Shown here piece after piece: positions 52,984 through 63,259 of a stretch of DNA of 64,000 nt. A program made the position numbers and the translations under genes. The notes beneath the pieces are model-generated. The model worked only from the letters and a program-made list of their open reading frames with translations, ran no database searches and was not told where the DNA came from. Source of the DNA: an uncultured Paracoccaceae bacterium (GTDB taxonomy: Bacteria > Pseudomonadota > Alphaproteobacteria > Rhodobacterales > Rhodobacteraceae); the NCBI GenBank assembly GCA_947500135.1, contig CANMQX010000005.1, forward strand, positions 62,001-126,000, given 5' to 3'. The first letter of the stretch is position 1. The number at the start of each line of letters is the position of its first letter.

Positions 52984-53772
52984 TCACCGCTGGCGCATAC
53001 GTTTCTCAAACCGGCGCAAGGCCAGTGACAGTGTGATGGTGATCGTCAGATACACCAGTGCAACGACATTGTAGGTCTCGAAATAGCGGAAATTACCCGC
53101 CGCGGTGACCTTGCCCAATTGGGTCACATCGGTCACGCCCAACACTGAAACCAGTGACGAATCCTTTACCATCGCCACAAAATCATTGCCCAAAGGCGGC
53201 AGTATCATGCGCAAGGCCTGCGGGAAAACGATCAGGCGAAACCGTTGCCAGCGGTTCAGGCCCAGCGCCTCTGCCGCCTCGATCTGTCCTTTATCAACAC
53301 CTTGCAAACCAGCGCGAAACACCTCTGCCAGAAAGGAAGAATAGGCGATGGTCAGGGCGATCACCGCCCGCCACAGCAACGAAAAATCACGGGTGCGAAT
53401 GGGGTCCAGCCAAATCAGGTCAGCCAGCCAATTCCACGCAACCACCATGCCCGGGGCCAGAACAAAAGCTACATATAACAACAGAACGATAATCGGGATG
53501 CCGCGCACGACCTCGATATAGAACCGCGAAATCTGACGCAGGATCAACGACTTGGACATGCCCGCCAGAGCAAGGAGCAGACCCAGCAGGCAGGCCATGC
53601 TGTAGGACACAAGTGTCACATAGATCGTAACCCAGATCCCCTTTTGTAGGGTGGTCAGGACCCTGGCATAGGTTTCAACCGTAAACACCTGCCAGAACAG
53701 ATAAATGCCAATCGCCACAACGGCGACCAGCCACCAAGGAAAATCCTTGTCATTGGGGGAGGTCGGGATCAT
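52984..53772 (-). CDS. Amino-acid ABC transporter permease
   Basis: A 262-aa inner-membrane permease of the His/Glu/Gln family with about five to six helices. The EAA loop EAAEALGLNRWQRFRLIVFPQALRMILPP is clear. It follows the binding-protein gene. No ATPase gene is adjacent on either side, so the ATPase must be encoded elsewhere. Confidence 0.9.
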   Translation of the reverse strand: MIPTSPNDKDFPWWLVAVVAIGIYLFWQVFTVETYARVLTTLQKGIWVTIYVTLVSYSMACLLGLLLALAGMSKSLILRQISRFYIEVVRGIPIIVLLLYVAFVLAPGMVVAWNWLADLIWLDPIRTRDFSLLWRAVIALTIAYSSFLAEVFRAGLQGVDKGQIEAAEALGLNRWQRFRLIVFPQALRMILPPLGNDFVAMVKDSSLVSVLGVTDVTQLGKVTAAGNFRYFETYNVVALVYLTITITLSLALRRFEKRMRQR

Positions 53773-53780
53773 CTGGGCGC

Positions 53781-53801
53781 GTCCCGGGCTTGACCCGGGA
53801 C
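53781..53801. repeat. Dispersed palindrome GTCCCGGG-N5-CCCGGGAC, copy 2
   Basis: Loop CTTGA instead of CCTGA. It lies between the binding-protein and permease genes of one operon, so as RNA it would form a hairpin in the intercistronic region and could lower permease expression relative to the binding protein. Confidence 0.75.
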
Positions 53802-53815
53802 CTCCACGTCAGGGC

Positions 53816-54598
53816 TTATTCACCCAGCTTATATTCAAGAAACCACTTGGTGTTCAGCGTATCAATCGTGCCATCAGCACTCATATCCGCAATGGCGGCG
53901 TTGATCGGGTCAACCAGATCAGAGCCCTTGGGGAAGATGAAACCGAAATCCTCTGTCCCCAGCTTTTCACCAACAATCTTCAGCCCGCCATCGGATGCTT
54001 CAACATAGCCATTGCCAGCGGTCCCATCGGTCAGCACCAGATCAACATCACCCGCGCGCAGCGCCTGCACAGTCGCGCCAAATGTCTCCATCAGCTTGAT
54101 ACGTGGGTTCGCCTCATCCCCGTCCAGCACATCGTAAACACCCACATAAAACGGGGTTGTGCCGGGTTGGGCCGCCATCAGCAGGTCATCATCGGCTGCA
54201 AATCCAGCAGCATCGGTAAAACGGTCCTCATCACCACGCACAAGCATGACCATTTCGGATGTCATGTATTTGTCCGAAAAATCAACAACTTCGGCACGAT
54301 CTTCGCGGATGGTGATGCCGGTCATTCCCAGATCATACTGGCCTTCGGACACAGCAGGGATCATCGCGTCCCAGCTGATATTCTCATAAGTCACCGTCGC
54401 ATTCAGACGGTTGGCAATCTCGGCCATCGCGTCATATTCCCAGCCGACCGCATCGCCATTACTGTCGATGAATTGCAGCGGGGGATAAGCGTTTTCGGTC
54501 ACCACCACAATTTCGCGGCCTTCCAGATCGGGCAGATGCCCATCGGCACCCGCTACCGTGGCCAGCATGATCGCCGCACATGTTGCAAGAATTTTCAT
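53816..54598 (-). CDS. Amino-acid ABC transporter substrate-binding protein
   Basis: A 260-aa periplasmic solute-binding protein (family 3). Signal peptide [20 protein letters not shown]; conserved [27 protein letters not shown] and [19 protein letters not shown] blocks. The start at 54598 has GGGGAG upstream; the longer frame is not supported. The ligand is probably a polar amino acid. It is transcribed before the permease gene. Confidence 0.9.
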   Translation of the reverse strand: MKILATCAAIMLATVAGADGHLPDLEGREIVVVTENAYPPLQFIDSNGDAVGWEYDAMAEIANRLNATVTYENISWDAMIPAVSEGQYDLGMTGITIREDRAEVVDFSDKYMTSEMVMLVRGDEDRFTDAAGFAADDDLLMAAQPGTTPFYVGVYDVLDGDEANPRIKLMETFGATVQALRAGDVDLVLTDGTAGNGYVEASDGGLKIVGEKLGTEDFGFIFPKGSDLVDPINAAIADMSADGTIDTLNTKWFLEYKLGE

Positions 54599-54638
54599 TG
54601 ATCTCTCCCCAGATATAAACCGCCCCGCAGTATGGGCG

Positions 54639-55694
54639 TCAGCCGTCAGGGTGCAAGCCCTTGCCCTGACAAATCGCGCAATCGGCGCGGGGGGCGATCT
54701 TGATCGTGCGGGTCTGGGCATAAAGTGCGTCATAAATCAGCAACCGCCCCCCAAGACCATCACCCGCCCCGGTGATCAGCTTCACCGCCTCAACCGCCAT
54801 CATCGCCCCTATAACGCCGGGCAGCGGACCGATCACACCAGCCTCCGCACAGCTTGGCACCAGTGCCGGGTCCGGTACAGTCGGAAAAACACATTCGTAA
54901 CAAGGGGTTCCATGGGCCGGATCATAGACACTGATCTGCCCTTCCCACTGGGTCAGCGCCGCGGCAACCGACGGCTTGCCCTGATCAACAGCCACCCGAT
55001 TGACCAGGTAACGGGTGTCGAAATTGTCAGTCCCATCCAGTATCAGATCATAATCGGCCAACAGATCAACCGCGACATCTTCCGAAAACCGGCGGTGATA
55101 TGGGCGGACCTCAACAAAGGGATTCTGGGCTAACATCGCCTCTGCCGCTGAATGCACCTTGGGCATGCCGATGCCAGCATCACGATGGATCACCTGCCGT
55201 TGCAGATTGGCGTTTTCGACCAGATCATCGTCGATTACCCCAATCGTTCCAACACCAGCAGCAGCCAGATATTGCAAGGCTGGCGCGCCCAGGCCCCCTG
55301 CCCCCACAACAAGGACCTTTGCATCGCGCAGCGCTTTTTGCCCCGGTCCACCGACCTCGCGCAAGATGATGTGGCGGGCATAGCGGTCCAGTTCGGTATC
55401 CGAAAACGTCTCGGACCGTTGCACAGGTTTCAGATCGCCAGCGGCCCGTGCGCGCAATCCACCCAAGACGCGGCGATAACCCCAGATCATCAACCCAAAG
55501 GCAATGATCACACCCCATAGCCGGGCATCGCCACCTGTTGCCATGCGCAACGGATGACCTGCGGGCAGAACAACATGCACCATCATCACCGCAACCAAGA
55601 GGATCGCCAGCATCGTCCAGCGCGCGGCATATGGGGCCTTCATCACGATGCCGATCCCCCACAGGGCGGCGGCCATGCTACCCACCATGATCAT
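54639..55694 (-). CDS. moeB: MoeB/ThiF-type adenylyltransferase with N-terminal membrane extension
   Basis: An E1-like enzyme that adenylates the C-terminus of a MoaD or ThiS sulphur carrier. The nucleotide motif [18 protein letters not shown] lies at about residues 127-144; Arg and Asp of the adenylate site and the paired zinc Cys ([15 protein letters not shown]) are present. The first 85 residues add three hydrophobic segments absent from E. coli MoeB. The start overlaps the dut stop as ATGA. Confidence 0.9.
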   Translation of the reverse strand: MIMVGSMAAALWGIGIVMKAPYAARWTMLAILLVAVMMVHVVLPAGHPLRMATGGDARLWGVIIAFGLMIWGYRRVLGGLRARAAGDLKPVQRSETFSDTELDRYARHIILREVGGPGQKALRDAKVLVVGAGGLGAPALQYLAAAGVGTIGVIDDDLVENANLQRQVIHRDAGIGMPKVHSAAEAMLAQNPFVEVRPYHRRFSEDVAVDLLADYDLILDGTDNFDTRYLVNRVAVDQGKPSVAAALTQWEGQISVYDPAHGTPCYECVFPTVPDPALVPSCAEAGVIGPLPGVIGAMMAVEAVKLITGAGDGLGGRLLIYDALYAQTRTIKIAPRADCAICQGKGLHPDG

Positions 55695-56146
55695 AGACCG
55701 GTGGACCCAAATCCGCCCGGACCACGGGCTGTTACGTCAAGAAATGCGACTTGGGTAAACTGGGCCTGCACCACGGGTGCGACCACCATCTGTGCAATAC
55801 GCATCCCATGGGTCACAGTAAAATAATCTGCCCCCAGATTGATCAGGATCACCCCGACAGGGCCACGGTAATCGCTGTCGATCGTGCCCGGCGCGTTGAC
55901 CAGCGTCACACCATGCTTCAGCGACAAGCCAGAACGGGGCCTGATCTGCACCTCAAACCCGTCAGGGATCGCCATCCGCAAACCAGTCGGGATCAGCTTG
56001 CGCGCTCCGGGGGGCAATTCGACATCGCGACGATCCGGCAGGTTCGCCCGAATATCCGCACCTGCCGCTCCCGGGGTTTCATATGATGGCACGCCAAGGC
56101 CGATATCGGCCCCGTCATCCCACTGAAATGCGATCTGCGGCGTCAC
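55691..56146 (-). CDS. dut: dUTP diphosphatase
   Basis: Trimeric dUTPase, dUTP to dUMP plus diphosphate. All five motifs are visible: [46 protein letters not shown] and the C-terminal [10 protein letters not shown]. 151 aa, normal. It overlaps coaBC and moeB by 4 bp each, so the three form one transcription unit. Confidence 0.97.
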   Translation of the reverse strand: MTPQIAFQWDDGADIGLGVPSYETPGAAGADIRANLPDRRDVELPPGARKLIPTGLRMAIPDGFEVQIRPRSGLSLKHGVTLVNAPGTIDSDYRGPVGVILINLGADYFTVTHGMRIAQMVVAPVVQAQFTQVAFLDVTARGPGGFGSTGL

Positions 56147-57336
56147 GTAATCGCCTCTGCAATCCGCTGGGCCAGTTGGCGGGCGACCTGATCCTTGGTC
56201 ATGCGCGGCCAGCTATCGGCACCGGCATCGCTGATCAGGGTCACCGCATTTTCGGTGCCACCCATGATCCCCGTTTCGGGCGATACATCATTGGCGACAA
56301 TCCAGTCGCAACCCTTGCGTTCGCGCTTGGCGGTGGCATGGGCGATCACATCATCCGTTTCGGCAGCAAAGCCAACCACCAGCCTGGGGCGGCCATCCTT
56401 CATCTGCGAAACGGTTGCCAGAATATCGGGGTTTTCGGCAAATTCCAGCGTTGGCAAACCGCTGCCATCTTTCTTGATCTTGCTGTCGCCCGCATTGACC
56501 ACATGCCAATCGGCAACGGCGGCCGCGAACACAGCCGCGTCCGCTGCCGGGGCGGCCTGCACAGCCTCCAGCATCTGGCGGGCGGTCTGAACCTTGACCA
56601 CATGGACGCCGCCGGGTGGAGGGATATCGGCCGGACCGGTTACAAAGGTCACATCAGCACCCAAGCCTGCCAGCGCCCCTGCAATCGCCGTCCCCTGCGC
56701 GCCAGAGGACCTGTTCGCAATGTAACGCACCGGGTCAATCGGTTCATGGGTCGGGCCCGAAGTGACGAGGATATGGCGCCGTTTCAAAGGCCCATCCGCC
56801 AGTGCTGCGGTAATTCCCTCAATAATCTCAGGGACTTCAGCCATGCGCCCGGGGCCATATTCGCCACAGGCCATGTCGCCCTCATTCGGGCCAACGACCA
56901 AGACACCGTCACTTTGCAAAGTCGCTAAGTTTCGCTGCGTCGCCGAATGATCCCACATACGCACATTCATCGACGGGGCGATCAGCACCCGCTTATCCGT
57001 GGCCAGCAGCACAGTAGAGGCAAGATCATTCGCCAGCCCACCAGCCATCTTGGCCATCAAATCGGCAGTGGCGGGGGCCACAACAATCAGATCAGCCGCA
57101 CGGGACAATTCAATATGGCCCATCTCGGCCTCATCGGTCAGGTTGAACAAGTCCTGATAAACCTTCGCCGCACTCAACGCAGACAGGCTCAGGGGAGTCA
57201 CAAATTCAGACCCCGCCTTGGTCAGAACGGGCGTCACCCGCGCGCCACGCTCACGTAATCGGCGGACAAGGTCCAACGCCTTGAATGCGGCAATACCGCC
57301 GCCCACGATCAATAGAATATGTTTGCCAGCCAGCAT
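56143..57336 (-). CDS. coaBC: Bifunctional phosphopantothenoylcysteine decarboxylase/synthase
   Basis: Two steps of coenzyme A synthesis. The N-terminal flavoprotein CoaC holds [18 protein letters not shown], the [22 protein letters not shown] block and [11 protein letters not shown]. The C-terminal CoaB half has [29 protein letters not shown] and VGFAAETDD. 397 aa, normal. It heads the coaBC-dut-moeB operon. Confidence 0.97.
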   Translation of the reverse strand: MLAGKHILLIVGGGIAAFKALDLVRRLRERGARVTPVLTKAGSEFVTPLSLSALSAAKVYQDLFNLTDEAEMGHIELSRAADLIVVAPATADLMAKMAGGLANDLASTVLLATDKRVLIAPSMNVRMWDHSATQRNLATLQSDGVLVVGPNEGDMACGEYGPGRMAEVPEIIEGITAALADGPLKRRHILVTSGPTHEPIDPVRYIANRSSGAQGTAIAGALAGLGADVTFVTGPADIPPPGGVHVVKVQTARQMLEAVQAAPAADAAVFAAAVADWHVVNAGDSKIKKDGSGLPTLEFAENPDILATVSQMKDGRPRLVVGFAAETDDVIAHATAKRERKGCDWIVANDVSPETGIMGGTENAVTLISDAGADSWPRMTKDQVARQLAQRIAEAIT

Positions 57337-57401
57337 ATCAGGCTCCGGTGTTTTCAGGCTGACACTAGGTCAGAAAACACCGGATATACAATGGTGGAAG
57401 G

Positions 57402-58280
57402 TCATGCAAAGAATGCATGCACTTCTGTGCTTTGCGCCTCAAGGGTCTTGCGCATTTTGCCGAAAGCAGCCGCTTCCAACTGGCGGACACGTTCCTTGGA
57501 CAGGCCCAACTCTGTGCCCAGACTTTCCAGTGTACGGGGATCTTCACGCAATTTGCGTTCGCGCACGATAAACTGTTCGCGGTCATTCAATCCTGACAGG
57601 GCCGTCACCAACCATTGGCGCAGCGTGTCATTGTCATGCGAGTTCTCGACCGTTTCAGCCGCCTGCGGGCCGTCATCTTCCAGCGCATCAATCCATTCGC
57701 GACCTTCATCTTCGGTCGACTGGGTCGCGTTCAGCGAAAAGTCAGAACCGGACAACCGGCCTTCCATCATCTCAACATCATGCAGGGGTACGCCGACTTC
57801 AATCGCAATCATTTCGCGCATATGCTGGCGGTCCAGTTCGCGACCTTCGGCGGCGGCTTCGCGCTCCAGCCGGGCCTGCACACGACGCATATTGAAAAAC
57901 AGCGATTTCTGGGAAGAAGTCGACCCGGTGCGCACCATGGACCAGTTGCGCATCACATAATCCTGGATCGATGCCTTGATCCACCAAACCGCATAGGTGG
58001 AAAAGCGCACGCCGCGGTCGGGGTCAAACTTGTCGGCGGCTTTCATCAACCCAACCGATGCTTCCTGGATCAGGTCATTCATCGGGGCGCCATAGCGCTT
58101 GAATTTGGACGCCATGGAAATGGCCAAACGCATATAGGCAGTGATCAAACGATGCAGGGCCTTCTCATCGCGATCATCGCGCCAAGCATAGGCTAGCGCC
58201 AATTCCGTTTCTGCGTCCAACAATTCTGCCTTCATGGCAGTACGTGACAAAGTTTGATCAGAAAAACCGGTGGTCGCCAT
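57402..58280 (-). CDS. rpoH: RpoHII-type heat-shock/oxidative-stress sigma factor
   Basis: A 292-aa sigma-32-family factor. Region 2 reads LRLAISMASKFKRYGAPMNDLI...GLMKAADKFDPDRGVRFSTYAVWWIKASIQDY. The RpoH-box-like QKSLFFNMRRVQARLEREA follows, and region 4 reads GLSKERVRQLEAAAFGKMR. The sequence details match the RpoHII group of Rhodobacterales rather than RpoHI. In Rhodobacter RpoHII governs singlet-oxygen and stress genes, including the CcsR RNAs. GGGAG lies upstream of the ATG at 58280. Confidence 0.93.
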   Translation of the reverse strand: MATTGFSDQTLSRTAMKAELLDAETELALAYAWRDDRDEKALHRLITAYMRLAISMASKFKRYGAPMNDLIQEASVGLMKAADKFDPDRGVRFSTYAVWWIKASIQDYVMRNWSMVRTGSTSSQKSLFFNMRRVQARLEREAAAEGRELDRQHMREMIAIEVGVPLHDVEMMEGRLSGSDFSLNATQSTEDEGREWIDALEDDGPQAAETVENSHDNDTLRQWLVTALSGLNDREQFIVRERKLREDPRTLESLGTELGLSKERVRQLEAAAFGKMRKTLEAQSTEVHAFFA

Positions 58281-58329
58281 GTTATTTCTCCCTGCGCGCG
58301 CGCGATGCATTAACTTTGTTTGTTAAAAT

Positions 58330-58358
58330 GGGTACGCAGGGATGAACGCATTGGATCA
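58330..58358 (-). promoter_or_regulatory. Candidate RpoE-type promoter of rpoHII
   Basis: Minus strand TGATCC (58358-58353), 17-bp spacer, GTACC (58335-58331). This resembles the Rhodobacter RpoE consensus (TGATCC, 16-18 bp, GTAAG-like). It lies about 50 bp upstream of the rpoH ATG. RpoE control of rpoHII is known in R. sphaeroides; the assignment here is by pattern. Confidence 0.5.
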
Positions 58359-58373
58359 AACAAAGTTGCATCG

Positions 58374-58895
58374 ATGGGAATTTCTCAACTCACACTGGTG
58401 ATCGGGGGGGCAGCCTCTGGCAAATCGGCATTCGCCGAAAGCCTTGTTTTGCAATCGCAAAAGAGCCCGGTCTACATCGCAACAGCCCAAGTATTTGATG
58501 ATGAAATGGCTGCAAAAGTTGCGCGGCATCGCGACCTGCGCGGCACCGGCTGGACCACGATTGAAGAACCGATCAATGTCGGGCAGGCGCTTGAACAGAT
58601 CACCGCAGGCCAAACCGTGCTGATCGACTGCGCCACACTTTGGCTGACCAATCTGCTTTTGGGCAAACATGATATCGCCGCCGCCTCTGCCAACCTGCTG
58701 GGCGCAATGCGGCGATGCCGGGGGCCGGTTGTCGTCGTCTCGAACGAGGTAGGTTATGGGATCGTGCCTGAAAACGCCCTGTCGCGCAGTTTCCGCAACG
58801 CCCAGGGCACCCTGAACCAAACCATCGCGGCAGAGGCTGACACCGTCGTCACCGTCATCGCCGGGTTACCGATGGTCCTAAAAGGCAGCCCATGA
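58374..58895 (+). CDS. cobU: Adenosylcobinamide kinase/guanylyltransferase
   Basis: A 173-aa bifunctional enzyme of cobalamin nucleotide-loop assembly (CobU/CobP). The Walker A loop GGAASGKSAFAESL, YIATAQVFDDEM, RHRDLRGTGWTTIEEP and VVVSNEVGYGIVPEN are all family hallmarks. The start at 58374 has no clear ribosome site. It overlaps the next gene by 4 bp. Confidence 0.93.
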   Translation: MGISQLTLVIGGAASGKSAFAESLVLQSQKSPVYIATAQVFDDEMAAKVARHRDLRGTGWTTIEEPINVGQALEQITAGQTVLIDCATLWLTNLLLGKHDIAAASANLLGAMRRCRGPVVVVSNEVGYGIVPENALSRSFRNAQGTLNQTIAAEADTVVTVIAGLPMVLKGSP

Positions 58896-59461
58896 CCCGG
58901 CTCTGGATGGTCCGCCACGGGCCGACACATGCCAAATCCATGGTTGGCTGGTCAGATCTGCCTGCGGATTTATCCGACACGGCCGCCATCGCGCGTCTGC
59001 GAACCTATCTCCCCGATGCGCCAACGATCTCTTCCGATCTGATCCGGGCTAGTGCCACCGCCGACGTCTTGCGCCCCCGCATCCGACTGCCCCATGACCC
59101 GTCCCTGCGCGAGATCAATTTTGGGGCATGGGAGTTGCGCAGCTTTCGCGATGTCCAAGCCGAAGACCCGAACACCATTCGCGCCTATTGGGAACAACCC
59201 GGCACCATCGCGCCACCGGATGGCGAAAGCTGGAACATGGTGCGGCGACGGGTTGACGATGCCGTCGACGCATTGCTGACCCAGGGCCATGAAAACCTGA
59301 TCATCGTGGCGCATTTCGGGGTGATCCTGACACAGGTACAGCGGGCACTTGGGATTGATGCTTACGCCGCATTCAGCCACAAGATCGACAACCTGTCAGT
59401 GACTGATATGCATATCGCAGACGGCCAGTGGTGGGTGGGCAAAATCAATCACATCCCGTGA
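58892..59461 (+). CDS. Histidine phosphatase (CobC-like)
   Basis: A 189-aa phosphoglycerate-mutase-fold phosphatase. The catalytic RHG is at residues 8-10 (MVRHGPTHA); EINFGAWE and VAHFGVI carry the second Glu and His. ATGA overlap with cobU suggests alpha-ribazole-5'-phosphate phosphatase (CobC), which is inferred from context, not from the sequence alone. Confidence 0.82.
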   Translation: MTRLWMVRHGPTHAKSMVGWSDLPADLSDTAAIARLRTYLPDAPTISSDLIRASATADVLRPRIRLPHDPSLREINFGAWELRSFRDVQAEDPNTIRAYWEQPGTIAPPDGESWNMVRRRVDDAVDALLTQGHENLIIVAHFGVILTQVQRALGIDAYAAFSHKIDNLSVTDMHIADGQWWVGKINHIP

Positions 59462-59521
59462 TAACTGCTTTCAAATAAGATGACTGGCCTTGCGCGGTTC
59501 GGCGCAACTACGGTGCGGGGC

Positions 59522-60208
59522 ATGACATATCAACTTTACATCGGTGATCGCACCTTCAGTAGTTGGTCCTTGCGCGGCTGGCTCATGCTGGAAAAATTTG
59601 GACTGCCCTATCGGGCAAATATGGTTGGGCTTTATGCAGGGACCTACCGGGATGAATTGGCAGCGCTGCAACCCGCGCGTACCGTCCCCGTGCTGCAAAC
59701 ACCCGAGGGCCACGTGCTTAGCGATAGCCTGGCGATGGCCGAAACACTGGTCGAAAACCACCCTGACGCCGGGCTCTACCCAACGGATCCGGCGGCACGC
59801 GCGCTAGCAAGAACCATCACCTGCGAAATGCATTCTGGTTTTGGTGCCTTGCGCGCTGCCTGTCCCATGCAGTTGGACAGGGTCTGGGAAGGTTTTGAAG
59901 TCAGCGATGCGGTTAAGGCCGATCTGGATCGCATCGAAGCATTATGGGCGCTGGCGCGCAGGCGGCACGGGCAAAACGGGCCATGGCTATTCGGGGCCTA
60001 TAGCCTGGCAGATGTGTTCTACGCGCCCGTCGCCATGCGGATCACCGGTTACGGTTTACCAGTAAGCGATGATGCGCAGAACTATGTAAATGCGCATCTG
60101 AAAGACCCTGCCTTTTTGACATGGCGGCGCGCGGCGCTTGCGGAACATTACGATCGGTTCCCCTACGATCTTGATCTTGAATCGCAGCCTTGGCCTGACG
60201 CGGGTTAA
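59522..60208 (+). CDS. Glutathione S-transferase family protein
   Basis: A 228-aa GST. The thioredoxin-like N-domain reads YQLYIGDRTFSSWSLRGWLML (active Ser region), with PARTVPVLQTPEGHVLSDSLAMAE. The helical C-domain has GAYSLADVFYAPVAMRI. Start set at ATG 59522; a longer frame begins at 59480. Substrate unknown. Confidence 0.87.
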   Translation: MTYQLYIGDRTFSSWSLRGWLMLEKFGLPYRANMVGLYAGTYRDELAALQPARTVPVLQTPEGHVLSDSLAMAETLVENHPDAGLYPTDPAARALARTITCEMHSGFGALRAACPMQLDRVWEGFEVSDAVKADLDRIEALWALARRRHGQNGPWLFGAYSLADVFYAPVAMRITGYGLPVSDDAQNYVNAHLKDPAFLTWRRAALAEHYDRFPYDLDLESQPWPDAG

Positions 60209-60258
60209 CCATTCCTAAACCACCGGCAACTACCCGTTAACCAATAACGGGGAGTGGC

Positions 60259-61773
60259 ATGGTCGCAAAAGCCTATACAGTTGCATTTGAAGGGATCGAT
60301 GCGCGCATTGTCGAAGTGCAATGCGCCGTCACACCCGGCATCCCGGCCTTTTCGGTGGTCGGATTGCCGGACAAGGCCGTTTCAGAGGCCAAGGAACGGG
60401 TCCGGGCGGCATTGACCGCCATGGCCATCGCCCTGCCATCGAAACGGATCACCATTAACCTTTCACCCGCCGACCTGCCCAAGGAAGGGTCGCATTTTGA
60501 CCTGCCCATCGCATTGGCCTTGCTGGCCGCCCTCGAAATCATCCCGCATGAAGACGCCGAAAACACCGTGGCACTGGGCGAGCTATCCCTCGACGGCACG
60601 CTGGTGCCCGTCGTCGGGGCCTTGCCCGCCGCAATGGCCGCCGCCAGCGATGATCGGACCCTGCTTTGCCCGCATGGCTGCGGCGCAGAGGCGGCATGGG
60701 TCGGGTCCGCCCATGTGATCGCAGCCCGTACATTGGCCGATGTCGTGCGGCACTATACCGGGCAGTCGGTCATCGCAGCGTCGGAACCGGGCGAGGTCAA
60801 TCGCGCTTCCTCAACCCGCGACCTGTCAGAGGTGAAAGGACAGGAACGGGCAAAACGGGCGCTTGAAATCGCGGCAGCCGGGCGACACCACCTGATCCTT
60901 GTCGGCGCGCCCGGGTCCGGGAAATCCATGCTGGCCGCGCGCATCCCCGGGTTATTACCGCCGCTGACCCCGGGCGAGGCGCTGGAAACATCAATGATCC
61001 ACTCGCTTTCGGGCCTGCTGGATGAAGGCGGGATCAATCGCGAACGGCCCTTCCGCGAACCGCATCACACGGCCTCTATGGCGGCGATTGTCGGCGGCGG
61101 GCGCAGCGCCAAACCCGGAGAGATCAGCCTCGCGCATAACGGGGTGTTGTTCATGGATGAATTTCCGGAATTTGCGCGCACGGTGCTCGAAACCCTGCGC
61201 CAACCTATTGAGAACGGAAAGGTCGTCGTGGCACGCGCCAACGCGCATGTCCGCTACCCATGTCGGTTCATGCTGATCGCGGCGGCAAACCCCTGCAAAT
61301 GCGGGCATCTGGCTGATCCGGCGCGCGCCTGCACACGCGCACCGATCTGTGGCGCGGATTACATGGGGCGCATTTCAGGCCCGCTGATGGATCGGTTCGA
61401 TCTAAGGGTCGAGGTCCCGCCCGTCGCCTTTACCGATCTGGATCTGCCTGAGAATGGCGAAAGCACCGCGACAGTGGCTGCACGGGTGGCGACAGCACGG
61501 ACAGCACAAACAGCGCGGTTTGCGGGGCATGACACGGCACGGGTCAATGCGGATGCCGAAGGGCACCTGCTAGAGGAAATCGCCACGCCCGATGGCGAAG
61601 GGCGGGCGCTCTTGATCAAAGTTGCTGAACGGTTTGGGCTCTCTGCGCGGGGGTATCACCGGGTGCTGCGCGTGGCGCGCACGATTGCCGATCTGGACGA
61701 TGCAGAAACCGTCCGCAAACCCCATGTGGCCGAAGCGGTCAGTTACAGGCTGGCTATGGCCAAAGAAGTTTAA
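60259..61773 (+). CDS. YifB/ComM family Mg-chelatase-like AAA ATPase
   Basis: A 504-aa ATPase. The N-terminal Lon-protease-like fold (GLPDKAVSEAKERVRAAL, LSPADLPKEGSHFDLPIAL) precedes the AAA core with Walker A VGAPGSGKSMLAARIPG, Walker B VLFMDEFPEF, and the Cys-rich ANPCKCGHLADPARAC zinc-like segment. ComM-type members are branch-migration helicases in natural transformation; that role is inferred. Confidence 0.92.
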   Translation: MVAKAYTVAFEGIDARIVEVQCAVTPGIPAFSVVGLPDKAVSEAKERVRAALTAMAIALPSKRITINLSPADLPKEGSHFDLPIALALLAALEIIPHEDAENTVALGELSLDGTLVPVVGALPAAMAAASDDRTLLCPHGCGAEAAWVGSAHVIAARTLADVVRHYTGQSVIAASEPGEVNRASSTRDLSEVKGQERAKRALEIAAAGRHHLILVGAPGSGKSMLAARIPGLLPPLTPGEALETSMIHSLSGLLDEGGINRERPFREPHHTASMAAIVGGGRSAKPGEISLAHNGVLFMDEFPEFARTVLETLRQPIENGKVVVARANAHVRYPCRFMLIAAANPCKCGHLADPARACTRAPICGADYMGRISGPLMDRFDLRVEVPPVAFTDLDLPENGESTATVAARVATARTAQTARFAGHDTARVNADAEGHLLEEIATPDGEGRALLIKVAERFGLSARGYHRVLRVARTIADLDDAETVRKPHVAEAVSYRLAMAKEV

Positions 61774-61865
61774 GGAACAGATCAGCACGCGCCACGGCCC
61801 GCAAGCTGGTAATATCTGCGACACAGATTTTACGGAAGGCTACGCTTGCTGCACCGTCAGACACT

Positions 61866-61890
61866 GAAAAATCTGTGTCACAGATTTTTC
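61866..61890. terminator. 25-bp palindrome between YifB and gshB stops
   Basis: GAAAAATCTGTG-T-CACAGATTTTTC, 12-bp perfect arms, 1-nt centre, directly abutting the gshB stop. T-rich on both strands, so probably a bidirectional terminator. A related half-copy (GACACAGATTTTACG) lies at 61819. Confidence 0.7.
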
Positions 61891-62835
61891 CTACCCATCA
61901 CGCCGCGCTTCAATCGCCAGCCAGATCTTTTCTGCCACATTGATCCCGTCAAACCGTTCCAATTCTTGAATACCGGTGGGCGAGGTGACGTTAATTTCCG
62001 TCAGCCAGTCACCGATCACATCAATGCCCACAAATATCTGACCCTTTTCGCGCAACAGCGGCCCAATACGGGCGCAAATCTCGCGGTCCCGTTTGGTCAG
62101 CGCGACCTTCTCGGGCCTGCCCCCCACATGCATATTCGACCGGGTTTCACCCGCGGCTGGCACGCGGTTAATCGCCCCAACAGGTTCGCCGTCCACCAGA
62201 ATGACCCGTTTGTCGCCGCTGGACACCGCCGGCAGGAATTTCTGCATGATCAGCGGCTCACGATTGATCCCGCTGAACAATTCATGCAGTGACGCCAGAT
62301 TGCTATCACCTTCCCGGAGCTTGAAAACCCCGGCCCCGCCATTGCCATAAAGCGGCTTCAGGATGACATCGCCATGGGTCGCACGAAATCCCTTCAGGGT
62401 GTCAAGATCGCGGGCGATCATCGTCGGCGGGGTCAGGTCAGAGAAATCCAGCACCAGCAGTTTTTCAGGATAATTGCGCACCCAGAACGGGTCATTCACC
62501 ACCAATGTATCTGGATGCACCATGTCCAGAATATGTGTCGTGGTGATATAACCCATATCAAAAGGCGGGTCCTGGCGCAGCCAGACAACATCCATATCGG
62601 CCAGATCAATCACCTGCGGCTCCCCAAGGCGAAAATGATCCCCCTTCACCCGCTGCACGGTCAAAGGCCAGCCATGGGCCGTCACCCGGCCCTGATCATA
62701 GGCCAGTTTGTCTGGGGTATAATAATACAGGCTATGGCCACGCGCCTGCGCCTCCTCGGCCAGACGAAATGTGCTATCCGCATCAATATCAATCGGACCA
62801 ATCGGATCCATCTGAAAGGCAATCTTCAACGGCAT
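61891..62835 (-). CDS. gshB: Glutathione synthase
   Basis: Joins glycine to gamma-glutamylcysteine. The N-domain [19 protein letters not shown], the ATP-grasp [17 protein letters not shown] and the C-terminal [20 protein letters not shown] are diagnostic. 314 aa, normal length. The start at 62835 has GAGG upstream; an adjacent GTG is an alternative. Confidence 0.96.
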   Translation of the reverse strand: MPLKIAFQMDPIGPIDIDADSTFRLAEEAQARGHSLYYYTPDKLAYDQGRVTAHGWPLTVQRVKGDHFRLGEPQVIDLADMDVVWLRQDPPFDMGYITTTHILDMVHPDTLVVNDPFWVRNYPEKLLVLDFSDLTPPTMIARDLDTLKGFRATHGDVILKPLYGNGGAGVFKLREGDSNLASLHELFSGINREPLIMQKFLPAVSSGDKRVILVDGEPVGAINRVPAAGETRSNMHVGGRPEKVALTKRDREICARIGPLLREKGQIFVGIDVIGDWLTEINVTSPTGIQELERFDGINVAEKIWLAIEARRDG

Positions 62836-62902
62836 CACTGACCTCGCTTTATTCTGTCAGTGCGATACATGGCGCAGCGCCCGCCGACACGCAATGGAAA
62901 GG

Positions 62903-63259
62903 TCAGGCTTCGGTAAAGGCGTTTTCAATCACTTTCACGGCACCCTGACCATCCACCATGGCCAGATCAAAGCGGACATGAGTCAATTGACCACCAGGCT
63001 CATCGGCCAAAAATTCCTGTGCCGCACCACAGATACGGTCCATCTGATGACGGCTCAGCTTTTCCCCAGCCTTTGCAAAACACCGCGCCTTCTTGACTTC
63101 GACAAAAACGACCCCGTCCCCATTACGCATGATCAGATCGATCTCGCCCGCTTGACCGCGCCAGCGACGGGCGGCCAGCTTGTAGTTGCGGCAGATATAA
63201 TCACCTGCCACGATATCCTCGGCCACGCGCCCGGCGTGATACCCAACGGACCCTGTCAT
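62903..63259 (-). CDS. yraN: YraN family (UPF0102) endonuclease-like protein
   Basis: A 118-aa protein with a restriction-endonuclease-like core: RWRGQAGEIDLIMRNGDGVVFVEVKKA carries the E-x-D and E-V-K catalytic set. The start overlaps the rsmI stop as ATGA, the usual rsmI-yraN order. Biological role unproven. Confidence 0.93.
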   Translation of the reverse strand: MTGSVGYHAGRVAEDIVAGDYICRNYKLAARRWRGQAGEIDLIMRNGDGVVFVEVKKARCFAKAGEKLSRHQMDRICGAAQEFLADEPGGQLTHVRFDLAMVDGQGAVKVIENAFTEA

